A stretch of DNA of 64,000 bases from Aquicoccus porphyridii (GCF_008369105.1 NZ_VINQ01000005.1:150237-214236); one strand, 5' to 3'; positions 1 through 8,833 are shown, counted from the first letter of the stretch. Notes: generated by a model not told the origin, from the sequence alone. Translations and numbers: made by a program.

Positions 1-288
1 GCCTCGGCCGCGCCCATCGCGCTGTTGAAACGGCAGTTGGCCGAGATTCTGCCCGGCCTCACATGGGCACATGAACAGGAATGGATGGGCCACCGCCCCG
101 CACCCGCCGACTCGATCCCGGCCATCGGCGAGGTGCCGGGGATCAAGGGTGCCTTTCTCGGCTTTGGTCATCACCATGTCGGCCTCACGGGGGGGCCGAA
201 AACCGGGCAAATCCTGGCCCGGCTGATCTCGGGGGGTAAACCCAATATTGACTTGGAGCCCTACTCGCCCGCACGTTTCGTCTATTGA
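1..288 (+). CDS. FAD-dependent oxidoreductase (DAO family), C-terminal fragment
   Basis: The frame is open from the window edge to a TGA, so only the last 95 residues are present. They carry the C-terminal signature of the D-amino-acid oxidase/dehydrogenase (DAO) fold, with GFGHHHVGLTGGPKTG followed by an ILARLISG helix. In DAO enzymes such as DadA this is the strand-helix that closes over the FAD. Enzymes of this family oxidise amines or amino acids at the cytoplasmic face of the membrane. The gene lies 47 bases upstream of a TRAP transporter operon on the same strand, so it may act on the imported compound. The substrate cannot be told from the fragment. Confidence 0.8.
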   Translation, partial: ASAAPIALLKRQLAEILPGLTWAHEQEWMGHRPAPADSIPAIGEVPGIKGAFLGFGHHHVGLTGGPKTGQILARLISGGKPNIDLEPYSPARFVY

Positions 289-335
289 ATACCAACCCCG
301 GCATGACCGGACCAACCAAAACAGGGAGTAAGACC

Positions 336-1313
336 ATGAAACATCTCACGACACTTGCCGCGGCCTCGGCCATCGCGATCGGTGCGGCGGCCCCGGCGCT
401 GGCCGAGAAATGGGACATGCCGCTGGCCTATGCCGCGAGCAACTTCCATTCCGAGAACGCGGCCCAGTTCGCCGCCTGCGTGACCGAGAATTCCGGCGGC
501 GCGGTCGAGATCGTCACGCACCCCTCGGGGTCGCTTTTCGGGGGCAACGACATCAAGCGCGCGGTGCAGAGCGGTCAGGCGCTGATCGGTGAGCGCCTGA
601 TCTCGGCGCATCAGAACGAGAACCCGCTTTTCGGCATCGACTCGATCCCGTTCCTGGCCACGTCCTATGACGATCATGAACGGCTGTGGGATGTTGCCGG
701 GCCGAAAGTGGCCGAGGCGCTGGATGCGCAGAACCTGCATTACCTCTACTCGGTGCCGTGGCCGCCGCAGGGGCTTTATTTCAACCAGCCGATCGAAAGC
801 GTGGCGGACATGCAGGGGATCAAGTTCCGCTCCTACTCCACCGCCACCGCGCGGATGGCGGAAATGACCGGCATGCTGCCGGTGCAGGTCGAGGCGGCGG
901 AACTGAGCCAGGCGCTGGCGACCGGCGTGGCCGAGGCGTTCATCTCGTCGGGGGCCACGGGCTATGACCGCAAGGTGTGGGAACATCTGAGCCATTTCTA
1001 CGAGGTCGATGCATGGCTGCCGCGCAACGTGATCTTCGTCAACAAGGACGCGTGGGACGGGCTTGACGATGCGGCCAAGGGCGCGATGAACGACTGTGCC
1101 GCCGAGGCCAAGGCGCGCGGCCTGCAAATGTCGAAGGACTATACCCAGTTCACCCTCGACGGGCTCAAGGAAGGCGGCATGGAAGTGGGCCGCGCCGGTG
1201 ACGCGCTGGTGGCGGAACTCCAGGAGATCGGCGCCACGATGACGGAGGAATGGCTGGAAAGCGCGGGCGAAGAGGGCCGCGCCATCGTCGAAGCCTACCG
1301 GGCGTCGCAGTAA
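336..1313 (+). CDS. TRAP transporter substrate-binding protein, DctP type
   Basis: This 325-residue periplasmic binding protein belongs to a tripartite ATP-independent transporter. Residues 1-23 form a Sec signal peptide ending in APALA. The start at 336 is chosen because AGGGAG lies 7 bases upstream and the signal peptide begins there. Arg165, in GIKFRSYS, sits where DctP-type proteins carry the arginine that grips a substrate carboxylate, so an organic acid ligand is likely. The two membrane subunits follow on the same strand. A hairpin lies between this gene and the small permease gene. Family assignment is firm; the ligand is unknown. Confidence 0.9.
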   Translation: MKHLTTLAAASAIAIGAAAPALAEKWDMPLAYAASNFHSENAAQFAACVTENSGGAVEIVTHPSGSLFGGNDIKRAVQSGQALIGERLISAHQNENPLFGIDSIPFLATSYDDHERLWDVAGPKVAEALDAQNLHYLYSVPWPPQGLYFNQPIESVADMQGIKFRSYSTATARMAEMTGMLPVQVEAAELSQALATGVAEAFISSGATGYDRKVWEHLSHFYEVDAWLPRNVIFVNKDAWDGLDDAAKGAMNDCAAEAKARGLQMSKDYTQFTLDGLKEGGMEVGRAGDALVAELQEIGATMTEEWLESAGEEGRAIVEAYRASQ

Positions 1314-1349
1314 CCCGGTCGCCGGTCGGCAAGGCCGGCACGACCACAG

Positions 1350-1377
1350 GGCGGGGCCGCGTCGATGCGGCCCTGCC
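1350..1377 (+). promoter_or_regulatory. Intercistronic hairpin after the binding-protein gene
   Basis: GGCGGGGCCGC and GCGGCCCTGCC form an 11-pair stem (one G-U pair) with a 6-base loop in the gap between the binding-protein and small-permease genes. No U-tract follows. Such structures commonly protect the 3' end of the upstream message or partly stop transcription, so the binding protein is made in excess. That role is inferred here. Confidence 0.5.
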
Positions 1378-1410
1378 TCAAGACAAGATCAACGAACAGG
1401 GGCTTCTGAG

Positions 1411-1929
1411 ATGGGTATTCTACGCCGGGCGCTCGATGCGCTCTATCTCGCGGGTGGGGTCGTCGCGGCGCTTTTCACCCTTGCGATTCTCGTCATCATC
1501 GTCGCGCAGATGATTGCGCGCTGGACCGGGAATGTCTTTCCCGGCGCGACCGATTACGCGGGGTATTGCATGGCCGCGGCCTCGTTCTTTGCCTTTGCCT
1601 ATGCGCTCAACCACGGGGCGCATATCCGGGTGTCGCTGCTGCTCAATGCGCTGGGGCGGCACCGGGTCAAGGGCGAGCTGTGGTGCTTTGGCATGGGCGC
1701 GGTGATTTCGAGCTATTTCGCCTGGTACGGGGTGCGCGGCATGTTCGAGTCGCTGAAGTGGAACGATATCAGCCAGGGGCTCGACAAGACGCCGATCTGG
1801 ATTCCGCAGATTTCCATGGCGGTGGGCACCGTGCTTCTGGCCATTGCCTTCTGGGACAACCTCGCCCGGCTGATCATGACCGGCCATCACGGCATGCGCT
1901 CCGGCGCCATAGAGACCGGCACGGAGTAA
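1411..1929 (+). CDS. TRAP transporter small permease subunit, DctQ type
   Basis: A 172-residue membrane protein of the usual DctQ size. Hydrophobic segments lie near residues 11-35 (VVAALFTLAILVIIVAQMIA), 50-65, 85-110 and 133-150, matching the four helices expected. It lies between the binding protein and the large permease on the same strand, with the next gene only 6 bases away. DctQ subunits join the large subunit to form the Na+-coupled membrane unit of the transporter. It is one of two such subunits in the window. Confidence 0.88.
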   Translation: MGILRRALDALYLAGGVVAALFTLAILVIIVAQMIARWTGNVFPGATDYAGYCMAAASFFAFAYALNHGAHIRVSLLLNALGRHRVKGELWCFGMGAVISSYFAWYGVRGMFESLKWNDISQGLDKTPIWIPQISMAVGTVLLAIAFWDNLARLIMTGHHGMRSGAIETGTE

Positions 1930-1935
1930 ACGCGC

Positions 1936-3234
1936 ATGGATTATGTCCTTTCGATCTCGATCTTTCTTTTCGTGCTCTTTTTCCTGCTCGGCTCCGGTGT
2001 CTGGGTGGGCCTCGCGCTCATGGGCGTGGCCTGGGTGGGAATGGAGCTTTTCACCACGCGGCCCGTGGGTGATGCGATGATCACCAAGATCTGGTCGTCG
2101 TCGGCGTCATGGACGCTGACCGCGCTGCCGCTCTTCATCTGGATGGGCGAGGTGCTGTATCGCACGCGATTATCCGAGGACATGTTCAAGGGGCTGTCGC
2201 CATGGATGGCGCGGTTGCCCGGGGGGCTGGTGCATACCAATATCGTGGGCTGCACCGTCTTTGCCGCGGTGTCGGGATCATCGGCGGCCACGCTGACCAC
2301 GGTGGGCAAGATGTCGATTCCGGAACTCAACAAGCGCAAGTATCCGCAACGCATGGTGATCGGCACCTTGGCGGGGGCCGCGACGCTGGGGTTGATGATT
2401 CCGCCATCGCTCACCCTCATCGTCTATGGCGTCACGGTGAACGAGTCGATCACCAAGCTGTTCTTCGCCGGCATCCTGCCCGGCCTCGTGCTGGCGGGGA
2501 TGTTCATGGCCTATGTGGCGATCCAGTCATGGGTGTCGCGCGACTGGAACCCGACGCCGGAACCCCGGATGAGCTTTGTCGAGAAGCTGCATAATTCGCG
2601 CTTCCTGATCCCGGTGCTCTTGTTGATCGCGGTGGTGATCGGGTCGATGTATTTCGGCTGGGCGACGCCGACCGAGGCCGCGGCCTTTGGCGTCATCGGT
2701 GCGCTGTTGCTGGCCGCCGGGCAAGGCTCGCTCAACTGGCACACCTTCACCCAGAGCCTGATGGGCGCCACGCGGACCAGCGCGATGATCGCACTCATCC
2801 TGGGCGGCGCCGCGTTCCTGTCGCTGTCGATGGGGTTCACCGGGTTGCCGCGCGGGCTGGCCGATCTGATCGCGCAGATGGGGCTCACGCGGTTCGAGCT
2901 CTTGATGGTGCTGCTGATCTTCTACATCGTTCTTGGCTGTTTCCTCGATGGTATCTCGTCGGTGGTGTTGACCATGGCGGTGGTGGAGCCGATGATCCGC
3001 CAGGCCGGGATCGACCTGATCTGGTTCGGCATCTTCATCGTCGTGGTGGTCGAGATGGCCCAGATCACCCCGCCGATCGGGTTCAACCTTTTCGTGCTGC
3101 AGGGCATGACCAACCACGAGATGGGCTATATCGCGCGTGCGGCGATCCCGATGTTCCTGATCATGGTGGTGATGGTCTTCGTGCTGATCGGCTTTCCGGA
3201 ACTGGCCACGTGGCTGCCGGATAACCTTCGATGA
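1936..3234 (+). CDS. TRAP transporter large permease subunit, DctM type
   Basis: This 432-residue polytopic inner-membrane protein is of standard DctM length. Recognisable family segments are AAVSGSSAATLTTVGKMSIP and IPPSLTLIVYG, and the C-terminal ITPPIGFNLFVLQG, which corresponds to the DctM loop near the substrate/Na+ site. It is the ion-coupled translocation subunit working with the DctQ protein just upstream and the DctP protein at 336-1313. A 15-bp perfect hairpin 31 bases after the stop probably ends the operon. Confidence 0.92.
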   Translation: MDYVLSISIFLFVLFFLLGSGVWVGLALMGVAWVGMELFTTRPVGDAMITKIWSSSASWTLTALPLFIWMGEVLYRTRLSEDMFKGLSPWMARLPGGLVHTNIVGCTVFAAVSGSSAATLTTVGKMSIPELNKRKYPQRMVIGTLAGAATLGLMIPPSLTLIVYGVTVNESITKLFFAGILPGLVLAGMFMAYVAIQSWVSRDWNPTPEPRMSFVEKLHNSRFLIPVLLLIAVVIGSMYFGWATPTEAAAFGVIGALLLAAGQGSLNWHTFTQSLMGATRTSAMIALILGGAAFLSLSMGFTGLPRGLADLIAQMGLTRFELLMVLLIFYIVLGCFLDGISSVVLTMAVVEPMIRQAGIDLIWFGIFIVVVVEMAQITPPIGFNLFVLQGMTNHEMGYIARAAIPMFLIMVVMVFVLIGFPELATWLPDNLR

Positions 3235-3265
3235 GGTTTTGCGCCGCCTTCGGCGTCGCCAAGGG

Positions 3266-3299
3266 GCGGGGGCCGGGCGCTGACGCGCCCGGCCCCCGC
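3266..3299. terminator. Strong GC hairpin between convergent operons
   Basis: A perfect 15-bp inverted repeat (GCGGGGGCCGGGCGC) with a 4-base TGAC loop. It lies after the large TRAP permease gene and before the 3' end of the opposing hydrolase gene. There is no U-run, so it is a probable terminator or message stabiliser rather than a textbook intrinsic terminator. Confidence 0.6.
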
Positions 3300-3356
3300 A
3301 ACCCGGGTCGATGCTGCGCGCCGGTTCCAGTGTCAGGCATGACCTGACCGACAGGA

Positions 3357-3413
3357 TTTTGAGTATTTTTCCCAAGAAAGAACAGCATGGGGAATTTGGC
3401 TTCCCGTGTTCAC
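3357..3413. repeat. Dispersed palindromic element, copy 1
   Basis: The core GAGTATTTTTCCCAAGAAAG (3361-3380) recurs exactly at 51805-51824. Here it is followed by an imperfect hairpin in which GAACA-GGGGAA pairs with TTCCC-GTGTTC. It overlaps the stop codon of the minus-strand hydrolase gene and sits between two converging operons, a typical place for REP-like elements. Its AT-rich core stands out from the local base composition. Confidence 0.55.
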
Positions 3414-4330
3414 TCCGGCTTGACGATCCGGTTGCGCAACAGGCCGATCTTCTCGATCTCGAGCTCGAACACGTCACCGGGGGCCAGCCGCTTGCCCAGT
3501 TCGAGCCCGCAGCCTGTGCCGACCGTGCCCGAGCCGATCACCTCGCCGGGATAGAGCGTCTCGGAGGCCGAGATATGGGCGAGGATGGCGCCGAAATCAT
3601 GCTGCATCGAGGATGAATTGCCGCCGCCCCAGCGTTCGCCGTTGACCCGCAATTGCATGTCGAACGCGACCGGGTGCGCCACCTCGTCCGCGGTCAGGAT
3701 CCACGGACCCAGAATATTGCCGGTGTCGAAATCCTTGCCCTTGGCGGGCCCAAGTTGCCCCGGCATCTCGCGCATCTGGGCGTCGCGGGCCGAGACATCG
3801 TTAAGGATGGTGTAGCCGAAGATGTGATCCGCCGCCCGTTCGGGCGCGATATCCTTGCCCTTCTTGCCCAGCACGATGGCAAGCTCCAATTCGACATCCA
3901 GAAACTCGGCATAGGAGGGCCAGATCACGTCGGCGCCGTGGCCGATGAAGCTCATCCGGTTGCCCTTGTAATAGATCGGCTGTTCGTACCAGACGGCGGG
4001 CAGTTGCGGGTCGTCCTGGCCGAAGGCCTTGAGGCAGTTGAAGAGATGTTCCTCGAACACGAGGCAATCGCGATATTGCACCGGCATCAGCGGCGGCAGG
4101 AACGTCACCTCGCGTGCGGGGATCATCGCCGACCGGTCGGCGCGGGCCAGCAGGTCGCCGGCTCGTTCGAGACCGTCATCGCCCGCTTCGATCAGCGATT
4201 GCATAGTGCGGAAGGTCTCGGAGGCGCCGCCCGCCAGTTCCGCGGCGCGTTCGAGATCGAGCAGCGTGTCGTCATCCAGCGGCGACACCACCCTCGCCTT
4301 GCCGTCGTGAAGTATCGTTCCAAGTCGCAT
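3410..4330 (-). CDS. Fumarylacetoacetate hydrolase family protein
   Basis: A 306-residue enzyme of the FAH superfamily, which uses a Mg2+/Ca2+ site to hydrolyse or hydrate beta-diketo acids and related compounds. The second half carries the family core: the metal-ligand stretch FLDVELELAIVLGKKGKDI, then GYTILNDVSARDAQ and GLELGKRLAPGD. The N-terminal 75 residues resemble the small extra domain seen in many bacterial members. It is the last gene of the minus-strand operon with the cyclase-family gene (3 bases between them) and the second TRAP transporter, suggesting catabolism of the imported acid. The exact reaction is unknown. Confidence 0.85.
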   Translation of the reverse strand: MRLGTILHDGKARVVSPLDDDTLLDLERAAELAGGASETFRTMQSLIEAGDDGLERAGDLLARADRSAMIPAREVTFLPPLMPVQYRDCLVFEEHLFNCLKAFGQDDPQLPAVWYEQPIYYKGNRMSFIGHGADVIWPSYAEFLDVELELAIVLGKKGKDIAPERAADHIFGYTILNDVSARDAQMREMPGQLGPAKGKDFDTGNILGPWILTADEVAHPVAFDMQLRVNGERWGGGNSSSMQHDFGAILAHISASETLYPGEVIGSGTVGTGCGLELGKRLAPGDVFELEIEKIGLLRNRIVKPE

Positions 4331-4333
4331 GGT

Positions 4334-5110
4334 TCACTCCTCGAAAATGGCGACGGCGCGGGTGAACCCGGCGCTGGCGCCCTTGATCTTGTAGGGAAAG
4401 CAGGAAATCTCGAACCCGTTGCCCGGCAGGTCCTGGAGATTGGCGAGCTTTTCCATGTGGCAATAGCCGATCTCCATGCTGGCGCGGTGGCCCTCCCAGA
4501 TGATGCTCGGGTCTTGGGTTTTCGCGTATTCCTGCGCGGTCAGCGCAAAGGGGGCATCCCAGCTCCAGGCGTCGGTGCCGGTCACCCGCACCCCGCGCTC
4601 CAGCAAATACATGGTCGCGTCGCGCCCCATGCCGCAGCCCTTCATCAGGTAATCGGGCTGGCCGTAATGTGCCCCGGCGGAGGTGTTGACCACCACGATG
4701 TCGAGCGGGCGCAGATCGTGCCCGATGCGTTTCAATTCCGCCTCCACATCCCCGGGGGTCACGATATAGCCGTCATCCATGTGCCGGAAATCGAGCTTCA
4801 CGCCCGGGTTGAGGCACCATTCCAATGGCACCTCGTCGATGGTGATCGCGCGCTCTCCGTCCGACATCGTGGAATGGTGGTGGTAGGGCGCATCGAGATG
4901 GGTGCCGTTATGGGTGGCGATGCTCAGCCGCTCGACCGCCCAACCCTCGCCCCCCGGCAGGTCTTCGCGCTTGAGGCCCGGGAAGAAGGCCATCACCTGC
5001 TCGGCGGTCTGCTCATGGGTCATGTATTCGATCTCGGGCAGCATGATCGGCGGATCGGAGACGATCCCCATCTCGAGCGGCACCGAGATATCAACGAAGC
5101 GTCTGGCCAT
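4334..5110 (-). CDS. Cyclase family protein (kynurenine-formamidase-like metal hydrolase)
   Basis: 258 residues with the hallmark HNGTHLDAPYHHHSTM, a form of the HxGTHxDxPxH motif that binds the metal in bacterial kynurenine formamidase, isatin hydrolase and related cyclase-family enzymes. A second conserved patch is PLDIVVVNTSAGAHYG. These enzymes open amide or lactam/lactone bonds. The gene follows the DctM gene by 17 bases and precedes the FAH-family gene by 3 bases, so all are probably one transcript. A formamidase role is possible but not shown: no other kynurenine pathway genes are in view. Confidence 0.82.
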   Translation of the reverse strand: MARRFVDISVPLEMGIVSDPPIMLPEIEYMTHEQTAEQVMAFFPGLKREDLPGGEGWAVERLSIATHNGTHLDAPYHHHSTMSDGERAITIDEVPLEWCLNPGVKLDFRHMDDGYIVTPGDVEAELKRIGHDLRPLDIVVVNTSAGAHYGQPDYLMKGCGMGRDATMYLLERGVRVTGTDAWSWDAPFALTAQEYAKTQDPSIIWEGHRASMEIGYCHMEKLANLQDLPGNGFEISCFPYKIKGASAGFTRAVAIFEE

Positions 5111-5127
5111 GGCTGGCTCCTTTCAGG

Positions 5128-6438
5128 TCAGATAAGCCCGGTGGCAAGCACCGGAAAGGCAAGGACAAGGGCGAGAACGACCAGCATCATCAGCGCGAAA
5201 GGGGCGGCGCCGATGAATATGTCGCCGAGCGTGATGTCGGGATCGTCGAGCGCGGACTTGATGACAAAGACCGATATGCCGAAGGGCGGGGTCAAGAGGC
5301 CCACTTCGACGGCGATCACCGTGACGATGCCGAACCAGATCAGGTCGACCTCCATGCCGCTGACCACCGGAAGCATCAGCGGCACGAGGATCAGCATGAT
5401 GGACGAACTGTCGAGAACCGCGCCCATCACGATCACCAGCAGGACATAGGCGAGGATCACCCCCCAATAGCCGATATCCGCCCCGGCGACGAATTCGCCA
5501 AAGCCCGTCGGCACGCCGGAGAGGGCCAGCATGCGCGAATACATCTGCGCCGCGATGATCAGGAACGAGATCGAGGCCGTGACCAACCCGGTATCGGTCA
5601 GCACCTGCCAGAAATCGCGCCACGAGAGCTTGCGCCGCAGCACGCCGATCAGGATCGCCCCGCCCGCACCCACGGCACCCGCCTCGATCGGGGTGAAGAA
5701 GCCGCCATAGATACCGCCCAGCACCAGCCCGATCAGCGCCACGATGGGCAGGCCCTTGGCGACCAGATCCCCCGGCGTGAGATCGCTTTCGGCCCGGCCT
5801 GCCGCGACGCCGGGGCCCAGCCGCGCAGGCCACAGAAGGGCGGTCAGCCAGATACCGACCCCGAAGGCCAGCGCCAGCAATATCCCCGGCACGATACCGG
5901 CGATGAAGAGGTCGCCCACCGATTGCTCGGTCAGAAGCCCGTAGAGGATGAGCAAGAGCGAGGGCGGGATGAGCATGCCCAGCACGCTTGATCCAGCCAC
6001 GACGCCGACCGCGAAGCGCTTGGCATAGCCGTGGCGGATCATCTCGGGCACGGCGATGCGGGTGAAGACGGCGGCGCTGGCGATGGAAATGCCGGTAATG
6101 GCGGCAAAGATCGCGTTCGCCCCCACCGTGCCGACACCCAGGCCCCCCCTGAGCCGTCGGAACATGTGGTTGGCCACGTCGAACGCATCGCGCCCCATGC
6201 CGGTCACGCTGACCACGTATCCCATCAGCACGAAGAGCGGCACGACACCGAAGAAATAGGATGAAATCGTCTCGCTCGCTGCCAGCGCCAGCAGCTTCCC
6301 GGCCAGAAGCGGCGAGCCCTTGATCGCCCAGACCCCGAGATAGGAACACAGCATCAGGGCGAAGGGCACCCAGAACCCGGCATAGATCATCACCACCATG
6401 GCGCCGAAACTGGTCAGGCCGATCTCGAACGGTGTCAT
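5128..6438 (-). CDS. TRAP transporter large permease subunit, DctM type (second system)
   Basis: A 436-residue polytopic membrane protein. The start at 6438 is chosen because the frame then begins MTPFEIGLTSFGAMVVMIYA and its ATG overlaps the stop of the upstream small subunit (ATGA). Family segments include NAIFAAITGISIASAAVFTR, MLIPPSLLLILYGLLTEQSV and LLTPPFGISVFVIKS. It forms the translocation channel with the DctQ subunit encoded immediately upstream. It is clearly different in sequence from the plus-strand DctM at 1936-3234, so this is a second transporter and not a recent copy. Confidence 0.92.
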   Translation of the reverse strand: MTPFEIGLTSFGAMVVMIYAGFWVPFALMLCSYLGVWAIKGSPLLAGKLLALAASETISSYFFGVVPLFVLMGYVVSVTGMGRDAFDVANHMFRRLRGGLGVGTVGANAIFAAITGISIASAAVFTRIAVPEMIRHGYAKRFAVGVVAGSSVLGMLIPPSLLLILYGLLTEQSVGDLFIAGIVPGILLALAFGVGIWLTALLWPARLGPGVAAGRAESDLTPGDLVAKGLPIVALIGLVLGGIYGGFFTPIEAGAVGAGGAILIGVLRRKLSWRDFWQVLTDTGLVTASISFLIIAAQMYSRMLALSGVPTGFGEFVAGADIGYWGVILAYVLLVIVMGAVLDSSSIMLILVPLMLPVVSGMEVDLIWFGIVTVIAVEVGLLTPPFGISVFVIKSALDDPDITLGDIFIGAAPFALMMLVVLALVLAFPVLATGLI

Positions 6439-7001
6439 GCCTGCGCCCCCCGCATCAGGCGCAGGAACGCCGCCAGCGCGTGCAGCGCCAGTTGCACCAG
6501 AAGCGCGCCACATCCGACGAGGATGATGAGCTTGACCGGCCAGATCGGCGCGGTGAAGGCGCCGATCGTGCCCTCGTAGGTGCCCCGGGTCCAGGCCCGT
6601 TCGAAAAGTGGCCAGGAGGCCGTGATGATCTGCCAGACCAGAAGGATCGCGGCGAGTGAAAAGAACATCTCGATCGCCTGGCGCACGCGCGGGCTGTGCC
6701 GTTCGACCCAGCCCAGCAGGATGTCGGTGCGCGTCAGCCGCCCCTGCCGAAAGGTCTGGGCCACCTGGAGGAACACGATCGCCACGATCGACATCGAGAC
6801 CATCTCGGGCACGCCCGAGATCGGCGCGTTGAAGGCCCCGCGCCCGATCACGTCGGCATTGACGAGGAGCATCAGCCCGAGGATCAGAACCGTTCCCGCC
6901 ACGTTGAGCGCACCGGTCACCAGATCGACACCCCGACGGGTGGCCAGGAACCAGCCGGGCAATGCCTCGGTCTCGTCGTTGTCATTCATCGATTCTGCCA
7001 T
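6435..7001 (-). CDS. TRAP transporter small permease subunit, DctQ type (second system)
   Basis: 188 residues with four hydrophobic stretches, the first at about residues 31-55 (GALNVAGTVLILGLMLLVNA), preceded by an acidic N-terminus. The signature-like FLQVAQTFRQGRLTRTDILL is typical of DctQ proteins. It is translationally coupled to the DctM gene (ATGA overlap at 6435-6438). A 13-bp perfect hairpin separates it from the binding-protein gene upstream. Confidence 0.88.
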   Translation of the reverse strand: MAESMNDNDETEALPGWFLATRRGVDLVTGALNVAGTVLILGLMLLVNADVIGRGAFNAPISGVPEMVSMSIVAIVFLQVAQTFRQGRLTRTDILLGWVERHSPRVRQAIEMFFSLAAILLVWQIITASWPLFERAWTRGTYEGTIGAFTAPIWPVKLIILVGCGALLVQLALHALAAFLRLMRGAQA

Positions 7002-7016
7002 GACTGCTCCGGCCCT

Positions 7017-7045
7017 TCCCGGCCCCGAAACATTCGGGGCCGGGA
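7017..7045 (-). promoter_or_regulatory. Intercistronic hairpin between DctP and DctQ genes
   Basis: TCCCGGCCCCGAA and TTCGGGGCCGGGA form a perfect 13-bp stem with a 3-base ACA loop, directly after the stop of the binding-protein gene. No U-tract follows. Its placement matches hairpins after the other two binding-protein genes in this window (1350-1377 and 15360-15391). It probably lowers expression of the membrane subunits relative to the binding protein. Confidence 0.6.
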
Positions 7046-7058
7046 CATGGCGTTGCGG

Positions 7059-8132
7059 TTATTCGCGATCCCAGTCGCGCACCGGTTCGGCCCCCGCCGC
7101 GCGCATCGTATCCATGTAGGATTTGAGCACGGCGCTGCCGTTCTTGCCCTCGGAATCGAGCCGCGCGGCCCAATCCTGTGCAACGTTGTTCATGCCCGAG
7201 GCCCATTCTTCGCGGAACGCCGGATCGACTTCGGTGATGGTCGCACCCTGCTCTTCCATCATCGAAAGGAACATCGTGACCGACGCATCGAGGTCTTTCT
7301 GATAGGCTTCGGCATCGGCCTTGGCCCCGGCCTTGAGCGCGTCCTGAACCACCTCGGGAAGGCTGTCATACCAGTCCTTGTTCGCGGCCAGCCCGCCGGC
7401 ATATTGCGCACCGAACCCGACCTTGGTGATATAGGGTGCCACCTCGTGAAGCTTGCCCGGCAGCGCGGCACTGGCAAAGACGATCACGCCGTCATACACC
7501 CCGGTCTTGATCTCGTTGTAGTAGAGCGTGAGGTTGCCGCTCACCCCCACCGCGCCCGTCCCTTCGAGCCAGTTGACGGCCGGTCCGGGTGCGGCGATCT
7601 TGTGACCGTCGAGATCGTCGATACTCTCCACCGGAAAGGTGGTCATCAACAGGTAGTCGTCGATCCCGATGCCGCCACCGAGATATTCGAGGCCGTTTTC
7701 CTCCCATGCCGCGCGCATGTCGTCGTTGGTGGCCTGCAATTCGTCCATCCAGCCGCTGACCAGCGTGGAATCGCTCGACACGAAGGGGGTGAAATAGGTC
7801 ACGTTCTGCGGGCTGAGCTTGGCCGGATCGAAGAGGGACGAGACCAGCCCCACCTCGGCCAACCCCGCCTCGACCGCCTCGAGCTCGTCGCCCACCTTGG
7901 CCAGCGACCCGCCATATTGTTCCGACCACGTGATGCTGTGCCCGGTGCCCTCAAGCGCGGCTTCGACGGCCGGGATGAAGGTCTGGCTGGCATGTTTCAC
8001 CCAGCGAAAGACCGGCGGATGCCCGGCCACGATGGTCACGTTGAAATCCTCGGCCTGAACCTGCGGCGCGGCCAGCGCCCCGCCCACGGCCATGGTGGCC
8101 AGCGCCACGCCCTTTAGAATGAAATCCTTCAT
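7059..8132 (-). CDS. TRAP transporter substrate-binding protein, DctP type (second system)
   Basis: A 357-residue periplasmic binding protein. Residues 1-27 form a Sec signal peptide ending PQVQA. The start at 8132 is supported by this and by a GGGGAGGAG Shine-Dalgarno. It is the first structural gene of the minus-strand operon, 20 bases after the TetR gene. One feature is unusual. Where most DctP-type proteins have a KIR segment whose arginine holds the ligand carboxylate, this one reads KIAAPGPAVNWLEG, with no arginine. The ligand may therefore be held differently from that of the system at 336-1313. The ligand is unknown. Confidence 0.9.
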   Translation of the reverse strand: MKDFILKGVALATMAVGGALAAPQVQAEDFNVTIVAGHPPVFRWVKHASQTFIPAVEAALEGTGHSITWSEQYGGSLAKVGDELEAVEAGLAEVGLVSSLFDPAKLSPQNVTYFTPFVSSDSTLVSGWMDELQATNDDMRAAWEENGLEYLGGGIGIDDYLLMTTFPVESIDDLDGHKIAAPGPAVNWLEGTGAVGVSGNLTLYYNEIKTGVYDGVIVFASAALPGKLHEVAPYITKVGFGAQYAGGLAANKDWYDSLPEVVQDALKAGAKADAEAYQKDLDASVTMFLSMMEEQGATITEVDPAFREEWASGMNNVAQDWAARLDSEGKNGSAVLKSYMDTMRAAGAEPVRDWDRE

Positions 8133-8152
8133 GGTTTCTCCTCCCCTTGGTT

Positions 8153-8815
8153 TCATGTTGTCACCAGCGCCCGGACACCGCCGCAGATGAACGGCACGAT
8201 CCGCGCCAGCATCGCATCGGCATCGCCATCGTCGCACAACCCGTCCGACAGCCGCTTGGGCCGTCCGGTCTTGGCCATCATCGTCATGCCCACGCCGATC
8301 GCGAACATGTAGGCCCAGACCGCATCGGCCCGGCCCAGCCCCGGCTCGGCCTCCTGCAAGGCGGCAATGTAGTCATGCGCGATCGGATCATAATAGGTCT
8401 CGGTCATGTCCCGCGCCAGCGGGTCGTTGGAATTCGCCATCGACACGAGAATCCGGGCAAAGCCGCCACCATCCTCGGCCAGTTCCAGCCCGGTCTCGAT
8501 GGTCGGGCGGAACAGCGCCTCGACGATCTCTTCCAGGTGCAGCGCCCCTTCGGCTCTCAGGTGCGCCAGCCGTTCGGCCCGTGCCGCGTTGATCTGTCCC
8601 GAGCGCCGCGCCACCATCTTTTCAAAGAGCCGCGCCTTGTTGCCGAAATGGTAATGGATCAGCCCCTGCGCCACGCCCGCACGCTCGGCAATCTCGCGCA
8701 GCGCCGCGCCCTCGTAGCCGGAGCTTGCAAAGACCAGCTCTGCCGCGTCGAGGATCGCATCGGCGCGCGCGCCGCCCGGCGCCTCGCGCGCCTCCTGTTG
8801 CGCTTGCTGTGTCAC
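8153..8815 (-). CDS. TetR/AcrR family transcriptional regulator
   Basis: 220 residues starting from GTG, with a purine-rich GGGGAGGGGA just upstream. The N-terminal DNA-binding domain covers about residues 18-65, with ALREIAERAGVAQGLIHYHF as the helix-turn-helix. The rest is the helical ligand domain. It heads the minus-strand operon of TRAP transporter, cyclase-family and FAH-family genes, and a perfect palindrome lies 18 bases upstream of its start. Self-control together with the transporter, relieved by the imported compound or a product of it, is the natural reading. The inducer is unknown. Confidence 0.9.
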   Translation of the reverse strand: MTQQAQQEAREAPGGARADAILDAAELVFASSGYEGAALREIAERAGVAQGLIHYHFGNKARLFEKMVARRSGQINAARAERLAHLRAEGALHLEEIVEALFRPTIETGLELAEDGGGFARILVSMANSNDPLARDMTETYYDPIAHDYIAALQEAEPGLGRADAVWAYMFAIGVGMTMMAKTGRPKRLSDGLCDDGDADAMLARIVPFICGGVRALVTT

Positions 8816-8833
8816 TCCCCCTCCCCAGGCAAC

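Noticed and set aside
3653..5449. 598-codon open frame on the plus strand
   Set aside because: It is antisense to the FAH-family and cyclase-family genes, both with clear motifs. Long antisense frames are expected at this GC content, and the translation is rich in His/Arg/Gly with no domain.
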